Of a stretch of DNA of 64,000 bases, positions 7,886 to 17,955 are shown piece by piece. Position numbers and translations under genes: made by a program. The first letter of the stretch is position 1; every line of letters begins with the position of its first letter. The notes under the pieces are model-generated. The model was not told the DNA's origin. It worked only from the letters and a program-made list of their open reading frames with translations, and did not search any database. Source of the DNA: Vibrio vulnificus NBRC 15645 = ATCC 27562 (GTDB taxonomy: Bacteria > Pseudomonadota > Gammaproteobacteria > Enterobacterales > Vibrionaceae); NCBI RefSeq assembly GCF_002224265.1, contig NZ_CP012882.1, positions 1,677,043 to 1,741,042 on the forward strand. The letters are read 5' to 3'.

Positions 7886-9208
7886 CTAAATATTTTGTTT
7901 CTCTTGATCGCTTAAGAGCGTGTCCATCTCTTTCACCGTTGCAAGGAAACTGGCCATTTCTTTCTTTGGCACCGAACTGGCCATCGGTATCTTCGCTTTC
8001 ATCGCATCAACCGGGCGGTTGTGCTCCAACAGTTCATAATGAAGATGGGGCCCTGTAACACGACCTGTTTTACCACTAAGGCCAATACGTTGACCACGTG
8101 ACACCTTCTGCCCTTTCGTCACCAACACTTTGCTTAGGTGAAGATAACGGGTTTTGTACTTACTGCCGTGCTCAACCACAATGTAGTTGCCAGCAAACGG
8201 GTGGTTTTTACGAACTAAGATGACCGTGCCATCCCCCGTCGACATAACTGGCGTGCCGATCGGCGTAGCGAAGTCGGTACCATTGTGTGGAGCAACACGT
8301 CCCGTAACTGGATGTAGGCGGTGTGGATTAAACTGAGAACTTAAACGCCAGTTAGTTGTCACTGGATAACGTTGGAAAGCACGTTGCAAGCTTTGACCTT
8401 TCGCATCATAGAACTGTCCATCACTGTGCAAATACGCAGTGACCTCACGACCACGGTTAAAGATCTTAATCGCTTCGATTTGACGTTTACCACTTTCCAC
8501 ACCATCGATAAATTGATTACGGCGAACGATCTCAAAACTGTCTCCGGCACGTAAATCACGAGAGAAGTTGATTTTTTCGCGTAATAACGACACGATTTGA
8601 TCGATTTCGATGCTGTTTAACCCTAAGCGATAGGCTGAGCTAGAAAAGCTCCCTTCAATGGTGCCAATAAGAGGCTGTTGTCGCCACTCACCAGGTAAAT
8701 TCACTTGTTCGAAACTAAAGCTGCCATCGCTATTTCTTGTAAACACCGCTTTATCGGCAATACTTAGCACGAGCTCCATTTTTTCCAGCGCACCCGTTTC
8801 TTCGTTTTGCCAGAAACGCAGCGTATTACCAGGGCGCAACGTATCGAGGACAAGATAATCCAAGTCCGTTTCCATTACCTTCATCATTTCTTGGTAGCCA
8901 AATCCCAATTGGGTGAAGATGGTACTTAGGTTGTCACCAGATTGAATTTGGTACTCGAAGCTCGGTGGAAGTTGCCATCCCTCTAAGGCGTTGGCAGAGA
9001 GCGCATCATTTAGGGCTTGGTTGTCACTAAGATTCAGTTCAATAGTGCGAGTTAATGTCGGCTGATGCAGCGACGATGAGACGCCAATAATAGCAACCAG
9101 CGGTAGCGACAATAATAGCCATTTTTTACCACTGGTTAATTGAGAAAAACGTCTGTTGATTACTTGGGAAGACACGGTTTTACTATCTCCTGCGGAACAG
9201 GCTTTCAA
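7886..9208 (-). CDS. M23-family D,D-endopeptidase (MepM/ShyA-like)
   Basis: This 440-residue envelope protein cuts peptidoglycan cross-links. An N-terminal transmembrane anchor (KKWLLLSLPLVAIIGVSS, about residues 29-46) is followed by a LysM-like/OapA segment (YQIQSGDNLSTIFTQLGFGY) and a middle domain. The zinc endopeptidase domain has HNGTDFATPIGTPV (H and D zinc ligands) and GPHLHYEL (HxH, second ligand and catalytic His). The domain order equals that of E. coli MepM and V. cholerae ShyA. The cytosolic N-terminal tail holds MKACSAGDSK, so a lipoprotein is unlikely. The start could be somewhat internal. Role: cell elongation, with zinc as cofactor (family knowledge). Confidence 0.9.
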   Translation of the reverse strand: MKACSAGDSKTVSSQVINRRFSQLTSGKKWLLLSLPLVAIIGVSSSLHQPTLTRTIELNLSDNQALNDALSANALEGWQLPPSFEYQIQSGDNLSTIFTQLGFGYQEMMKVMETDLDYLVLDTLRPGNTLRFWQNEETGALEKMELVLSIADKAVFTRNSDGSFSFEQVNLPGEWRQQPLIGTIEGSFSSSAYRLGLNSIEIDQIVSLLREKINFSRDLRAGDSFEIVRRNQFIDGVESGKRQIEAIKIFNRGREVTAYLHSDGQFYDAKGQSLQRAFQRYPVTTNWRLSSQFNPHRLHPVTGRVAPHNGTDFATPIGTPVMSTGDGTVILVRKNHPFAGNYIVVEHGSKYKTRYLHLSKVLVTKGQKVSRGQRIGLSGKTGRVTGPHLHYELLEHNRPVDAMKAKIPMASSVPKKEMASFLATVKEMDTLLSDQEKQNI

Positions 9209-9279
9209 GCTTATGCATTTCTCGCAGAGAAATCACCAAATAATTGCCTTTTTTAGTACAAAAACTGCCTCAAAAATGA

Positions 9280-9921
9280 TTATTTATTTAGCTTGAGTTT
9301 GTCGCCTTGTCGTAAAAATTCCTGAACCACAATCTCAAGTGGCTGTTCCGAAAAGGATTGATTCGCAGAATGCTGTTGATAAGAAAGCAAAATGGATGAG
9401 TTTTCAGTTTTAGTCAGTTTATCCAGTCGAATGCGATCACCAAGAAATTGCGCGTCTGTCATCACCACTCTGCGGGGTACAGGATCGTATTTAAACAAAC
9501 CCAAGTAGTAAAAGTGTCCGCTTCCTTGATTGCTGATCGCCAGTGGAGCAACAAACCAAGAAGCTTTGTCTGCCTCGAGCTCACGCCAATATTGTGCAAA
9601 AACCGTCACCGAACCACGCTCTGCCCCGGAATCGTATTCACCAACCACGAGCGCATTCTCTGCATCAAAATCCGTCATCAGAGCAAAAGCTTTACTTTCT
9701 GGCACAAGCACCGTTAGCGGATTAGCGGTTTTAATACCCGTCAATCTTTCAACGATGGCATCCGCAGCGATCTGCTGTGATGGAAATTTGGCCAAAATCT
9801 CCTCATCTGATAGCGTGAATCGATAGATTCCGGCAGTCATCACAACCGCTAACATCACAATCGGAATCAGCAAAATAAGTGGGATCGGCAAAATACGCTT
9901 TTTCATCTTCATCGGACTCAT
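9280..9921 (-). CDS. Hypothetical membrane-anchored protein
   Basis: This 213-residue protein of unknown family has a strongly hydrophobic N-terminal anchor (PIPLILLIPIVMLAVVMTAG, residues 12-31). A periplasmic domain of about 180 residues follows, with mixed alpha/beta composition, no cysteines and no motif I recognise. It lies 71 bases upstream of the M23 peptidase gene on the same strand, so the two may be co-transcribed and share an envelope role, but that is guesswork. Start codons M1, M4 and M6 are all possible. Confidence 0.7.
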   Translation of the reverse strand: MSPMKMKKRILPIPLILLIPIVMLAVVMTAGIYRFTLSDEEILAKFPSQQIAADAIVERLTGIKTANPLTVLVPESKAFALMTDFDAENALVVGEYDSGAERGSVTVFAQYWRELEADKASWFVAPLAISNQGSGHFYYLGLFKYDPVPRRVVMTDAQFLGDRIRLDKLTKTENSSILLSYQQHSANQSFSEQPLEIVVQEFLRQGDKLKLNK

Positions 9922-9992
9922 GGTTTAGATTGTGCAGACCTTAAATGCGTTTCTTATAATTATCAATAGATGCAAATCTTAGGATAAGAACA

Positions 9993-10382
9993 ATGGCGGA
10001 CAATAAAGTAAGAACATGTGAATGCCAGTGTGGGTTAGTCAAAGTTCACTGCCGTGGAGAACCTGTCAAAACCTCGATATGCCATTCCTTCGAATGTCAA
10101 AAACGTTTTGGTAGCTTTTATGGGGTTCATGCTCGGTTTATGACAGAACAGATTCAAGTAGAAGGTGACATCGTCTCCTTTAGCCGATTGGCCAGCAACG
10201 GCCATGAAATCAGCTATCATTTTTGCCCGGCTTGCAGTACAACCATGCTCCTTCTCTTTTCTGCCGCGCCAGCCGCTGTTGTGGTTCCAACGGCAAGGTT
10301 TCGCGAGCAGTCGTTTTTCAGTGAGCTGGCGGGAACCTATTTTAACCAGAAGCGGCTGACACAGATGACAAATGACAAGTAA
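9993..10382 (+). CDS. GFA (glutathione-dependent formaldehyde-activating-like) zinc protein
   Basis: This 129-residue protein carries the cysteine pattern of the GFA/CENP-V fold: CECQCG (residues 9-14), ICHSFECQKRFGS (near 30) and FCPACSTTM (near 75). Together these can bind two zinc ions. After CPAC the usual glycine is serine, and the C-terminal part after VVVPTARF is shorter and less conserved than usual, so the end may be slightly degenerate. Despite the family name, most members are not proven to act on formaldehyde. It stands alone between divergent and parallel genes with short spacers. Confidence 0.8.
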   Translation: MADNKVRTCECQCGLVKVHCRGEPVKTSICHSFECQKRFGSFYGVHARFMTEQIQVEGDIVSFSRLASNGHEISYHFCPACSTTMLLLFSAAPAAVVVPTARFREQSFFSELAGTYFNQKRLTQMTNDK

Positions 10383-10532
10383 AACCGACATCGCCAGTGC
10401 GTAATGGCAATTTTTCGTAACACGAAAACTTCCGCCTTTGTTGAGACTGATCAAACCTAAACAGCTCTTACCACTTTAACTTGAGCGCGTCAGCGCTATA
10501 ATCTCGACCTAAGCAATAAAGAGATAAAAATT

Positions 10533-11201
10533 GTGATTTCAAGACTTCCTCGCTGGGTTGAGTTTGGCGCGTTTCTACTTGCACTCCTTGCTGGCTGCGT
10601 CAACGCCATCGGTTTAATGGGCTTCCAACATCAAGCCATTTCACACTTGTCCGGTACCGTCACGCTACTGGGCAGTAGTTTCCTCAATGGATCGTCAAGC
10701 ACCATTCACCTCATGCTCATCGTCGCCAGTTTCTTGATTGGTTCCGCCTTTAGCGGCTTCTTTATTGAAAGCACCGCATTGAAACTCGGACGTCGTTACG
10801 GAGTTGCGCTTTGCATTGAAGGCTTTTTGCTTCTGATGTCACTCAGTTTTCTGATTAACGGCAACATTTATGGCCAGTACCTCGCCTCTGCAGCCTGCGG
10901 ATTGCAAAATGCCATGATCACTACGTTCAGTGGTGCTGTTATACGTACCACTCATATGACTGGTATTATCACTGACTTAGGCATCATGATCGGCGAAAGC
11001 CTACGCGGGCAAAAATTTGATAAACGCAAAGCGAAGTTATTTATCTTTATTTTTCTCGGTTTCCTCTTTGGTGGCTCTGCTGGCGCATTGGCCTTTATGC
11101 ATTTCAACCTTTATGCATTGGCGTTCCCCGCTACGTTTGCCGTTATCATTGCCATTTCCTACTGGACGTTGCTCTATTTCTCCACGCCTAAGCAGGCGTA
11201 A
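10533..11201 (+). CDS. YoaK/DUF1275 family membrane protein
   Basis: This 222-residue protein has six predicted helices. GCVNAIGLMGFQHQAISHLSGTV near the N-terminus and LQNAMITTFSGAVIRTTHMTG in the middle are the hallmark DUF1275 segments. The start is GTG 10533, preceded by AAAGAGA at good spacing. The family function is unknown; it is often annotated as a putative membrane or transport protein. It is probably monocistronic. Confidence 0.88.
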   Translation: MISRLPRWVEFGAFLLALLAGCVNAIGLMGFQHQAISHLSGTVTLLGSSFLNGSSSTIHLMLIVASFLIGSAFSGFFIESTALKLGRRYGVALCIEGFLLLMSLSFLINGNIYGQYLASAACGLQNAMITTFSGAVIRTTHMTGIITDLGIMIGESLRGQKFDKRKAKLFIFIFLGFLFGGSAGALAFMHFNLYALAFPATFAVIIAISYWTLLYFSTPKQA

Positions 11202-11223
11202 CCCTCTCCAAAAACCAAAAACT

Positions 11224-11259
11224 TGCAACTAAGGTCACATTTCTTTTGACCTAGTTGCA
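11224..11259 (+). repeat. Hairpin downstream of the YoaK-like gene
   Basis: TGCAACTAAGGTCA (11224-11237) pairs with TGACCTAGTTGCA (11247-11259) with a single bulged A and a 9-nt loop. No T run follows, so termination would be weak. The rest of the 295-base gap up to 11496 shows only AT-rich promoter-like sequence. Confidence 0.6.
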
Positions 11260-11496
11260 GTCCAACAGCCAGCAAAATCACAAAAAACCAACAAATAAAA
11301 CATTTACAAAACAAAAGTCGGCTATCATTACCCTCTACAAACGTAACATCTGAATAGTTACAGCATTCTAATGAATAGTATTGCAATTAGCTCATTTTGG
11401 GGGTAATCTCTCGCCCACTTTGATTAAATACCACTGTTTAGTGAATAACTATTCCTCAGGATGCATAGTATTGACTAGTAGTAACAAGAGAAAAGC

Positions 11497-12873
11497 ATGA
11501 CCAATAACACTGAAACTACAGCAGTGCCAAACACCGAGAAGAAAGCGAACTTTTGGAAGTTTTTCATTCCTTCTGTGATTGGCTTACTTCTGTTTATGGC
11601 ACCCATTACCTATAACGGCGAATTGACTATTCCTGTCGCGGTTATGGCAAAACTGATCCCAGCCATACTGGGGGATCATTTGATCGCGCTCGTCACAACG
11701 ATTATCGCATTCATGGCGTTTGCCTCTCTTGTCACCAAAATTTTCAAGCCAGCGAAAATTGTTAACAACGCCTTCTTAAACGGCTTATTTAACCCAAGTC
11801 CACTGTGGTTAGCAGTACGTGTATTTGGTGGTATTGCCGTTGTTATGACGTTTTTCCAAATAGGTCCAAAAGCGATTTGGGAAGAAAACACTGGCGGCCT
11901 AGTGCTCACAGGTTTGCTACCGACTCTTTTCGCGGTGTTTATTTTTGCCGGTATGCTCTTACCGCTCTTGCTCAACTTCGGCTTGCTTGAGTTGTTTGGT
12001 GCGCTACTGAGTAAAGTGATGCGTCCAGTATTCAATCTTCCTGGTCGTAGTGCCATTGACTGTATGGCTTCTTGGCTAGGTGATGGCAGCGTCGGCATCC
12101 TTCTGACCAGCAAACAGTATGAAAACAAATTTTATACTCAACGCGAAGCTGCGGTTGTCGGTACGACTTTCTCTGCGGTCTCCATTACGTTTAGCTTAGT
12201 GGTCATTGCACAGGTAAAACTGGAGCATCTTTTCCTACCATTTTACGGCGCCATCTGTTTGGCGGGTGTGGTTGCTGCGATCATCATTCCTCGCTTACCA
12301 CCACTAAGCCTAAAGAAAGATTGTTACATCGATGGCAGCAAGCCGCACGCTGATCAAAATGCCGTGCCAGCAGGTCATACTCCATTTAGTTGGGGGATGG
12401 ATCTGGCACTGAAACGTGCTGGTGAAGTGAAGTCGGTCAAATCGGTTTTCACAGAAGGCGTACACAACGCAGTTGACATGGTTTTTGGCGTACTACCTGT
12501 TGTAATGGGCTTAGGTACCATTGCGCTCATTATTGCTGAGTACACCCCTGTCTTTGCCATTCTTGGCCAGCCTTTTATTCCATTTTTGGATCTATTGGGC
12601 GTACCTGAAGCTGTAGCAGCCTCTGAAACCATCGTCGTTGGTTTTGCCGATATGTTTATCCCAGCGATTCTCGCGGCTTCTATCGATAATGAAATGACAC
12701 GCTTTGTCATCGCAGCAATGTCCGTTACTCAGCTGATCTATATGTCTGAAGTCGGTGCACTGCTTCTTGGCAGCAAAATCCCAGTGAACATCGTAGAGCT
12801 GTTTATCATCTTTATTCTGCGTACTTTGATCACTTTGCCTATCATTGCCGGCGTTGCACACCTTATTTTCTAA
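11497..12873 (+). CDS. YjiH family membrane protein (nucleoside-recognition/gate domain)
   Basis: This 458-residue polytopic inner-membrane protein has a 20-residue polar start and then about ten helices. The segment SWLGDGSVGILLTSKQYE (around residue 190) and GFADMFIPAILAASIDNEMT (around 385) are conserved gate/nucleoside-recognition features, with acidic residues in the membrane. The family (YjiH) is of unknown transport function. The ribosome site AAGAG precedes ATG 11497 at proper spacing. The gene is monocistronic, with a strong terminator at 12891. The roughly 290 bases upstream are AT-rich and may contain an extended promoter. Confidence 0.82.
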   Translation: MTNNTETTAVPNTEKKANFWKFFIPSVIGLLLFMAPITYNGELTIPVAVMAKLIPAILGDHLIALVTTIIAFMAFASLVTKIFKPAKIVNNAFLNGLFNPSPLWLAVRVFGGIAVVMTFFQIGPKAIWEENTGGLVLTGLLPTLFAVFIFAGMLLPLLLNFGLLELFGALLSKVMRPVFNLPGRSAIDCMASWLGDGSVGILLTSKQYENKFYTQREAAVVGTTFSAVSITFSLVVIAQVKLEHLFLPFYGAICLAGVVAAIIIPRLPPLSLKKDCYIDGSKPHADQNAVPAGHTPFSWGMDLALKRAGEVKSVKSVFTEGVHNAVDMVFGVLPVVMGLGTIALIIAEYTPVFAILGQPFIPFLDLLGVPEAVAASETIVVGFADMFIPAILAASIDNEMTRFVIAAMSVTQLIYMSEVGALLLGSKIPVNIVELFIIFILRTLITLPIIAGVAHLIF

Positions 12874-12890
12874 GGCGTCACAAAAACACG

Positions 12891-12916
12891 AAGCCCCGCG
12901 ATTGCGGGGCTTTTTG
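12891..12916 (+). terminator. Terminator of yjiH-like gene
   Basis: AAGCCCCGC (12891-12899) pairs with GCGGGGCTT (12904-12912) around a 4-nt loop. A T run follows on the plus strand. Confidence 0.9.
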
Positions 12917-12987
12917 TTGTATCCAAGTTGCGTCCAAATAGAGAAACCCATTTGCTAGCCATGCTTGTTTCATCGCTGACTAACACG

Positions 12988-14211
12988 TTACGCTTTGTTT
13001 TCGCTCTCTTCGCTTGAACTCCTAGGCAAACGAACATCAATAAAAAACGGCAGCATGAACATAAGAATCACCGTGCTTTGAGTCGCCGCAAAAAGGGCAG
13101 TAGAAAGCGTATAAATACACAACAAAAACGGAATAGAATTCTGCCGTCTCGTTTTGAATGCTTTTGCCAAACGCACGAGCACCCCACCAAAAAGCAGTGC
13201 AACACCGATAATTCCGTATTCAACAGCAATATCAAGTAGCATGTTGTGGGTATAGACAATCAGCTCTTCGTTACCGACAAAGTATGGAGCAATGTACGAA
13301 AGCAACATTTTCGGCCCGACACCAAAATAGAAATGGTCCATAAAAAGAGAAAAACCATTGGCCAAAAGCAACCGACGCCACAATTCTGAATCCCAACGCG
13401 CTTCATGAAGATCGGCGTTATAAATATCATTTTGAGTGAGAAACAGGCTTTCTGCGATCCAGTCCGTACCAAAATAATAGATACCCGCCCACACCGAAAT
13501 AACCCCAAATGCTGCTGCAAGAGACATCACCACATGGGTCATTTTGGTATTTTCACCTCTGACGAAAAAGTGATCGATAAATAGCACCAACAATACCCCA
13601 AGCATCGCTTTTCTTTCACCAGAGAGAATTAAAAGGACAAACGCGATAAACAACAGAATATGACTCTTCTTGATTTGACTTCTAAACAAGTAAAGCATCA
13701 CCGTCGAGAAACCAAAAAGATACTTTGCATTGTGTAAATGTTTAAAATTCTGAAAGTCGCCAATGACGACGACATGCCACAGCGCCGTATACACTGCCGC
13801 ATAAAAAGCATAGAGCGCGACCAGAGACAAAAACCGTTTCGATTTAAAGAGATTCAAAAAATGGAGAACGCAGAGAAAGGCAACAATGGAACTCCACTGG
13901 ATAACCTCCACAATGATATTTTTCATCCCGACATCATTGATGATCCCATTCAATGCAATATAACCAATAAAAATGACGTTTATTCCTGCCACCCTTACTG
14001 TCTCCATCGACATTCTACCTTTCAATATGATGAGCAGTAAAAAACCAATCGATGCCAAGCCTATCATGTCCGCAATCGTCACTGTCACGCCCGCGATTTG
14101 GGTGCGGAGTGACACAAAGTAGAGAATCACCGCAACAGCGTAAAGATGTAACTCAAGTGCGCTTTCACTCTCTTGATGTAACCTCTCCGAAGTATCCATT
14201 AATTGCTTCAT
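12988..14211 (-). CDS. O-antigen ligase / Wzy-family membrane protein
   Basis: This 407-residue protein has 10-12 predicted helices. The large periplasmic loop, about residues 230-320, has GVGPKMLLSY followed by THNMLLDIAVEYGIIGV. That H-N-x-x-L pattern after a G-x-G turn is the Wzy_C signature shared by O-antigen ligases (WaaL) and polymerases. LSGERKAMLGVL is the conserved basic loop in the middle. It would join or polymerise lipid-linked glycans on the periplasmic face. It overlaps the upstream acyltransferase gene by 4 bases (ATGA), so the two form an operon. Which polymer it serves is unknown: no other glycan genes lie nearby. Confidence 0.85.
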   Translation of the reverse strand: MKQLMDTSERLHQESESALELHLYAVAVILYFVSLRTQIAGVTVTIADMIGLASIGFLLLIILKGRMSMETVRVAGINVIFIGYIALNGIINDVGMKNIIVEVIQWSSIVAFLCVLHFLNLFKSKRFLSLVALYAFYAAVYTALWHVVVIGDFQNFKHLHNAKYLFGFSTVMLYLFRSQIKKSHILLFIAFVLLILSGERKAMLGVLLVLFIDHFFVRGENTKMTHVVMSLAAAFGVISVWAGIYYFGTDWIAESLFLTQNDIYNADLHEARWDSELWRRLLLANGFSLFMDHFYFGVGPKMLLSYIAPYFVGNEELIVYTHNMLLDIAVEYGIIGVALLFGGVLVRLAKAFKTRRQNSIPFLLCIYTLSTALFAATQSTVILMFMLPFFIDVRLPRSSSEESENKA

Positions 14212-15236
14212 AGCGCTTTCTTCTTACTCCGAAAAATAACATCACATACAGGGGCGGAGAATAAATATTGAATGTTCACTCGTTCTATGACTTTTGTTAA
14301 TACGATCGGAAGCACGACCCCTGCAATCGTCCCCACAACCAAATGAATGAGGGTTGAATCCACATGAATGATTTTGCTCATAATAATACGCGCACCACTG
14401 CCCGTTAGAATGTGCATGAGGTAGATTTGCATTGAATACAAACCAATCACTTGTAGCCATCCTACCCTCACCCTAGAAAGGGTTATAGATAAGCAAATCA
14501 CTAAGGCAATCGCAATGCTGGCGATGGTTAAAGTCATCACCCCTTTATCGTAATGGCGATAGCCTAAATTGAAGTGGAATAACCATTGCAACACGATAAA
14601 AATCAGTAAGCAGGCGAGTAGTGATGTTTGAGGACGGAGCCACTCTTCATTCCGAGACATGTTTTCGGCAAACACAATACCCAAAACAAAATAAACAAGG
14701 TTGATGGCAATAAGGTTAAGGAGATAACTCTCAGGAAGCGAACCACGAAACAGATATAACAACACAGAAAGGACAAAAAGAAGTTCAACCTGTCTGCGTT
14801 TCACCATAGAGAAATAAACGGCCATTACGCAGAATATGGCGAACAGAACATAAAGAAACCAAAACTGAGCTCTGGGTGCCCAGAGTATTTGAATGAGATC
14901 CGAGAAAGACGTCGACCCATTGGTGTAATTGGAAAGGCCAACTTCAATGCTCCCTTGAAGCAAAGACCACAGTAAATAAGGGTAAATAAGGGTGTCTATT
15001 TTGGCTTTTAATACTCCTGTTCCTCCTCGTTTTCTAAAAGACTCCATGCAGAACAGTCCCGAAAGGAAAAAAAACAAAGGCATATGAAAACTGTAAATTA
15101 CGCTGTCAACAATGCTATGAATGCTCTCTGGCAAACCAAAGCCTGCATCGTATATCCCTCGATTCACATGGCCAAATACAACGAGAATAATCCCTATCGC
15201 TTTGGCGTAATCAACCCATTCCGTCCTTGTGCTCAT
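14208..15236 (-). CDS. Acyltransferase family 3 (OafA/WecH-like) membrane protein
   Basis: This 342-residue integral membrane acyltransferase has ten helices. The N-terminal signature WVDYAKAIGIILVVFGHVNR contains the conserved H after the first helix, and FHMPLFFFLSGLFC follows, as in the Acyl_transf_3 family. These enzymes O-acetylate surface or periplasmic sugars using acetyl-CoA. The start at 15236 is chosen because AAAGGA sits 7 bases upstream; a longer frame to 15257 has no such site. It overlaps the ligase-like gene by ATGA, pointing to joint modification and transfer of one glycan. Confidence 0.87.
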   Translation of the reverse strand: MSTRTEWVDYAKAIGIILVVFGHVNRGIYDAGFGLPESIHSIVDSVIYSFHMPLFFFLSGLFCMESFRKRGGTGVLKAKIDTLIYPYLLWSLLQGSIEVGLSNYTNGSTSFSDLIQILWAPRAQFWFLYVLFAIFCVMAVYFSMVKRRQVELLFVLSVLLYLFRGSLPESYLLNLIAINLVYFVLGIVFAENMSRNEEWLRPQTSLLACLLIFIVLQWLFHFNLGYRHYDKGVMTLTIASIAIALVICLSITLSRVRVGWLQVIGLYSMQIYLMHILTGSGARIIMSKIIHVDSTLIHLVVGTIAGVVLPIVLTKVIERVNIQYLFSAPVCDVIFRSKKKAL

Positions 15237-15941
15237 CCCATATCCTTTTAACATCACAACCGATCAACATCCGTTTTGCCATTTATCTAGGTTTGAATGC
15301 GACATCATGGGCGAACCATATATTTCCTTTTCGCTTCCCATTTAGCTCAGTCGTCTCTGTCTTTTCAACCCTTAGCAAGACCAATGTTTCGGTGATATTT
15401 CGCTTTCTAATATTCACACTTTAAGTGAGCGGTAGCGTATCAATGAGTATGAATAAGACAAACAGGCAACCCACCCAAACAAGGTTTTTTCCTATAAATA
15501 AGACAATTGTTACCGCACTTTAATCATGGCGAATTGAATGAGTGAAGATTATGTTGAAATTTAAATCGTCAGGTTACTCGAAGTGTGTTTCCAAAGTACG
15601 CTTTGTTCTGTTTTTTCATCAAACACGCAGATTTTAATATCATTTGTCTCAAGAGCGCCCTTTGCGAGGCTCAAAATGCTTACATTTCAAAAAACGGTTC
15701 AGGAGAAAACATTCATATTTAATATCAACAACTTAATAAAAATTACCGTTCATTTTATGCAATAAGCAGTCAAACACATAATAAAGCCACTATTATCACA
15801 GAAATTACACTTTCATGGACAAATCATTGCCTCAGGTTAAAAAAAGTAACAAATTGTACTCATGTTTGAGACCTAAATGTCGATATAACTTCTACAATTA
15901 ATAAAAATGAAAGAACAGTAATTATAAGCTGAGGGATTTAT
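15237..15941. other. Long intergenic region between glycan genes and chemoreceptors
   Basis: About 700 AT-rich bases have no convincing gene. It must hold the minus-strand promoter of the acyltransferase operon and the plus-strand promoter of the first chemoreceptor. GCGGTAGCGT at 15429-15438 matches an ops element except for its first G. A 28-codon frame near 15552 lacks any support. I do not see a clear sigma-28 site (TAAA / GCCGATAA) upstream of 15942. Confidence 0.4.
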
Positions 15942-17813
15942 ATGAAATTTAGTCACAAGGTTGTAGCCGCTTCCTCCGTGCTTCTATTGGTGACCATTTC
16001 TTTGCTGTCGCTAAAACAAATTTATACCGTGCGTAACACCATCGAAGATCACGTTACTACCAGCCTCAACGAGATGGTAAGTAGTGTCCGCAATACCGTT
16101 GTTTCTGAAATGGAAGCGAAGAAAAACCTTGCACAGTCGACAACTGAGGTCATCGAAATTGATCCTTTTGACCGCGACTACGTGAAGACCATCTTGGAAA
16201 AACCAAAACTAAAGACCAGTTTTCTTGCTGTGGGTTTTGGCTATGAAGAAAATGGATTTGTTATCGAAAACGATGATGGCTGGGAAGCCGCCCCAGATTA
16301 CGATCCTCGTAAACGCCCTTGGTACGTGGATGCCAAATCGCAAAACAAATTGATTGTCACCGCACCTTATGTCGATATTTCCAGTAAAACGGTGATCATT
16401 TCGGTGGGTACACCTGTCAAAGAAAACGGTAAGTTTGTCGCGGGGATGTTTTACGACATGCAGTTGACTAACCTGGCACAGTTGGTCAACCAAGTCAGTC
16501 TTTTTGATGCGGGATACCTCTTCCTCGTCTCTTCAGACGGTACAACCATCGCTCACCCAGATGCAAAAAATAATGGTGAAGTTTTCTCCAAATATCTTCC
16601 TGAAGTTAAGCTCAAAGAAGGTGAGCAGCACTTTGAAAGAGAGGGTGTGCGCTATCAAGTCACCTTTACTAAGATCCCAAGTGAAAACTGGTATATCGGT
16701 GCGATCATTGATGAAGACATCGCTTTCTCAGCCGTCGCTGACTTACGTGACAGCTCTATCCTTTATTCTGTCATCGCATTGATTCTCAGTATTATCGCTT
16801 TAACGGTTGTGATTCGTGTCCTAATGCGTCCGCTCGATGCTCTGAACGCCGCTATTCAGGATATCGCTTCAGGCCAAGGGGATCTGACTCACCGCTTAGA
16901 TACCAATACCGATGAAGAGTTTTCGACATTAGCGACAGGCTTCAACACCTTCACCAGTAACCTGCAGAACCAAATCATTCAGTCGAAAGAGATTGGACGT
17001 GAGATCATGCACGGTACCGAGCTCACAGCGAAAGGGGCTAAAGGCTCTGCTGAAGCCATGGGGACGCAGTTGCAAGAACTAGAACAACTTGCGACCGCTA
17101 TGAATGAGATGGCTGTGACAGCGACCGAAGTAGCCAATAACGCACAAGGGGCTGCGGGCGCGGCTCAAGAAGCCGATGACGCGACTCAACAAGGTTCCGT
17201 GGTCGTCAACGAATCAACGGAGTCGATTAATCAGCTCTCCGAGCGCATTGATATGGCCGTGGAAGAGGTTCAAGGCCTAGAATCTGCCACCGCCAACATC
17301 GAAACCATCTTGAAAGTGATTAACGACATTGCCGATCAAACCAACTTGTTGGCACTGAATGCCGCTATTGAGGCTGCTCGAGCGGGTGAATCTGGTCGTG
17401 GCTTTGCGGTGGTTGCGGATGAAGTTCGTACACTGGCACAACGAACTCAAGAGTCTACAACAGAAATTCGTAGCATGATTGAGCAGTTGCAGTCCGGAGC
17501 GGCATCCGTTGCAAGCGCCATGAAAGAAAGTAAAGGCAGCGCGGTTGAAGCGGTTGAGCGCGCACGCGAAGCCAATGATTCTCTGCAACGTATCCGCGAC
17601 GCGATTCAGCGCATCACCGACATGAATATGCAAATTGCCTCTGCGGCAGAAGAACAGAGCTTGGTCGCAGAAGAAATTAACAACAACACTGTCAATATTA
17701 AAGACTTGTCGACACAAGTGGCTGGTGAAGCCTCAAATGCCAACCAAGCGATGCAAGTCCAGACGGAAAACGTTAGAAAACTGGACGAAATCTTAAATCG
17801 ATTCATTGTCTAA
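15942..17813 (+). CDS. Methyl-accepting chemotaxis protein, dCache-HAMP-MA (first of tandem pair)
   Basis: This 623-residue transmembrane chemoreceptor has TM1 at residues 8-27, then a periplasmic dCache_1 domain to about 275. [10 protein letters not shown] and APYVD form the membrane-distal ligand pocket, in a pattern associated with amino-acid-type ligands. TM2 spans about 278-298, followed by HAMP. The cytoplasmic signalling hairpin tip reads [20 protein letters not shown], the CheA/CheW contact region. There is no C-terminal CheR-binding pentapeptide. The gene is preceded by GAGGGATTTAT and followed by its own terminator. Its downstream neighbour is a clear paralogue. Confidence 0.94.
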   Translation: MKFSHKVVAASSVLLLVTISLLSLKQIYTVRNTIEDHVTTSLNEMVSSVRNTVVSEMEAKKNLAQSTTEVIEIDPFDRDYVKTILEKPKLKTSFLAVGFGYEENGFVIENDDGWEAAPDYDPRKRPWYVDAKSQNKLIVTAPYVDISSKTVIISVGTPVKENGKFVAGMFYDMQLTNLAQLVNQVSLFDAGYLFLVSSDGTTIAHPDAKNNGEVFSKYLPEVKLKEGEQHFEREGVRYQVTFTKIPSENWYIGAIIDEDIAFSAVADLRDSSILYSVIALILSIIALTVVIRVLMRPLDALNAAIQDIASGQGDLTHRLDTNTDEEFSTLATGFNTFTSNLQNQIIQSKEIGREIMHGTELTAKGAKGSAEAMGTQLQELEQLATAMNEMAVTATEVANNAQGAAGAAQEADDATQQGSVVVNESTESINQLSERIDMAVEEVQGLESATANIETILKVINDIADQTNLLALNAAIEAARAGESGRGFAVVADEVRTLAQRTQESTTEIRSMIEQLQSGAASVASAMKESKGSAVEAVERAREANDSLQRIRDAIQRITDMNMQIASAAEEQSLVAEEINNNTVNIKDLSTQVAGEASNANQAMQVQTENVRKLDEILNRFIV

Positions 17814-17821
17814 CCCACACA

Positions 17822-17848
17822 AAGCGAAGGTATAGCCTTCGCTTTTTT
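17822..17848 (+). terminator. Terminator of first chemoreceptor gene
   Basis: AAGCGAAGG (17822-17830) pairs with CCTTCGCTT (17836-17844) around a 5-nt loop, followed by a T run. The two chemoreceptor genes are therefore mostly separate transcripts. Confidence 0.88.
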
Positions 17849-17955
17849 CTTATTTAAAAGTGGCTTAAAACCATCAAATAATTGGATTAACTCCAGTTTC
17901 TTAACTATAAAAATATAGATAGTTGGCGACTCAACCATATTCGGGGGGAATTGGG

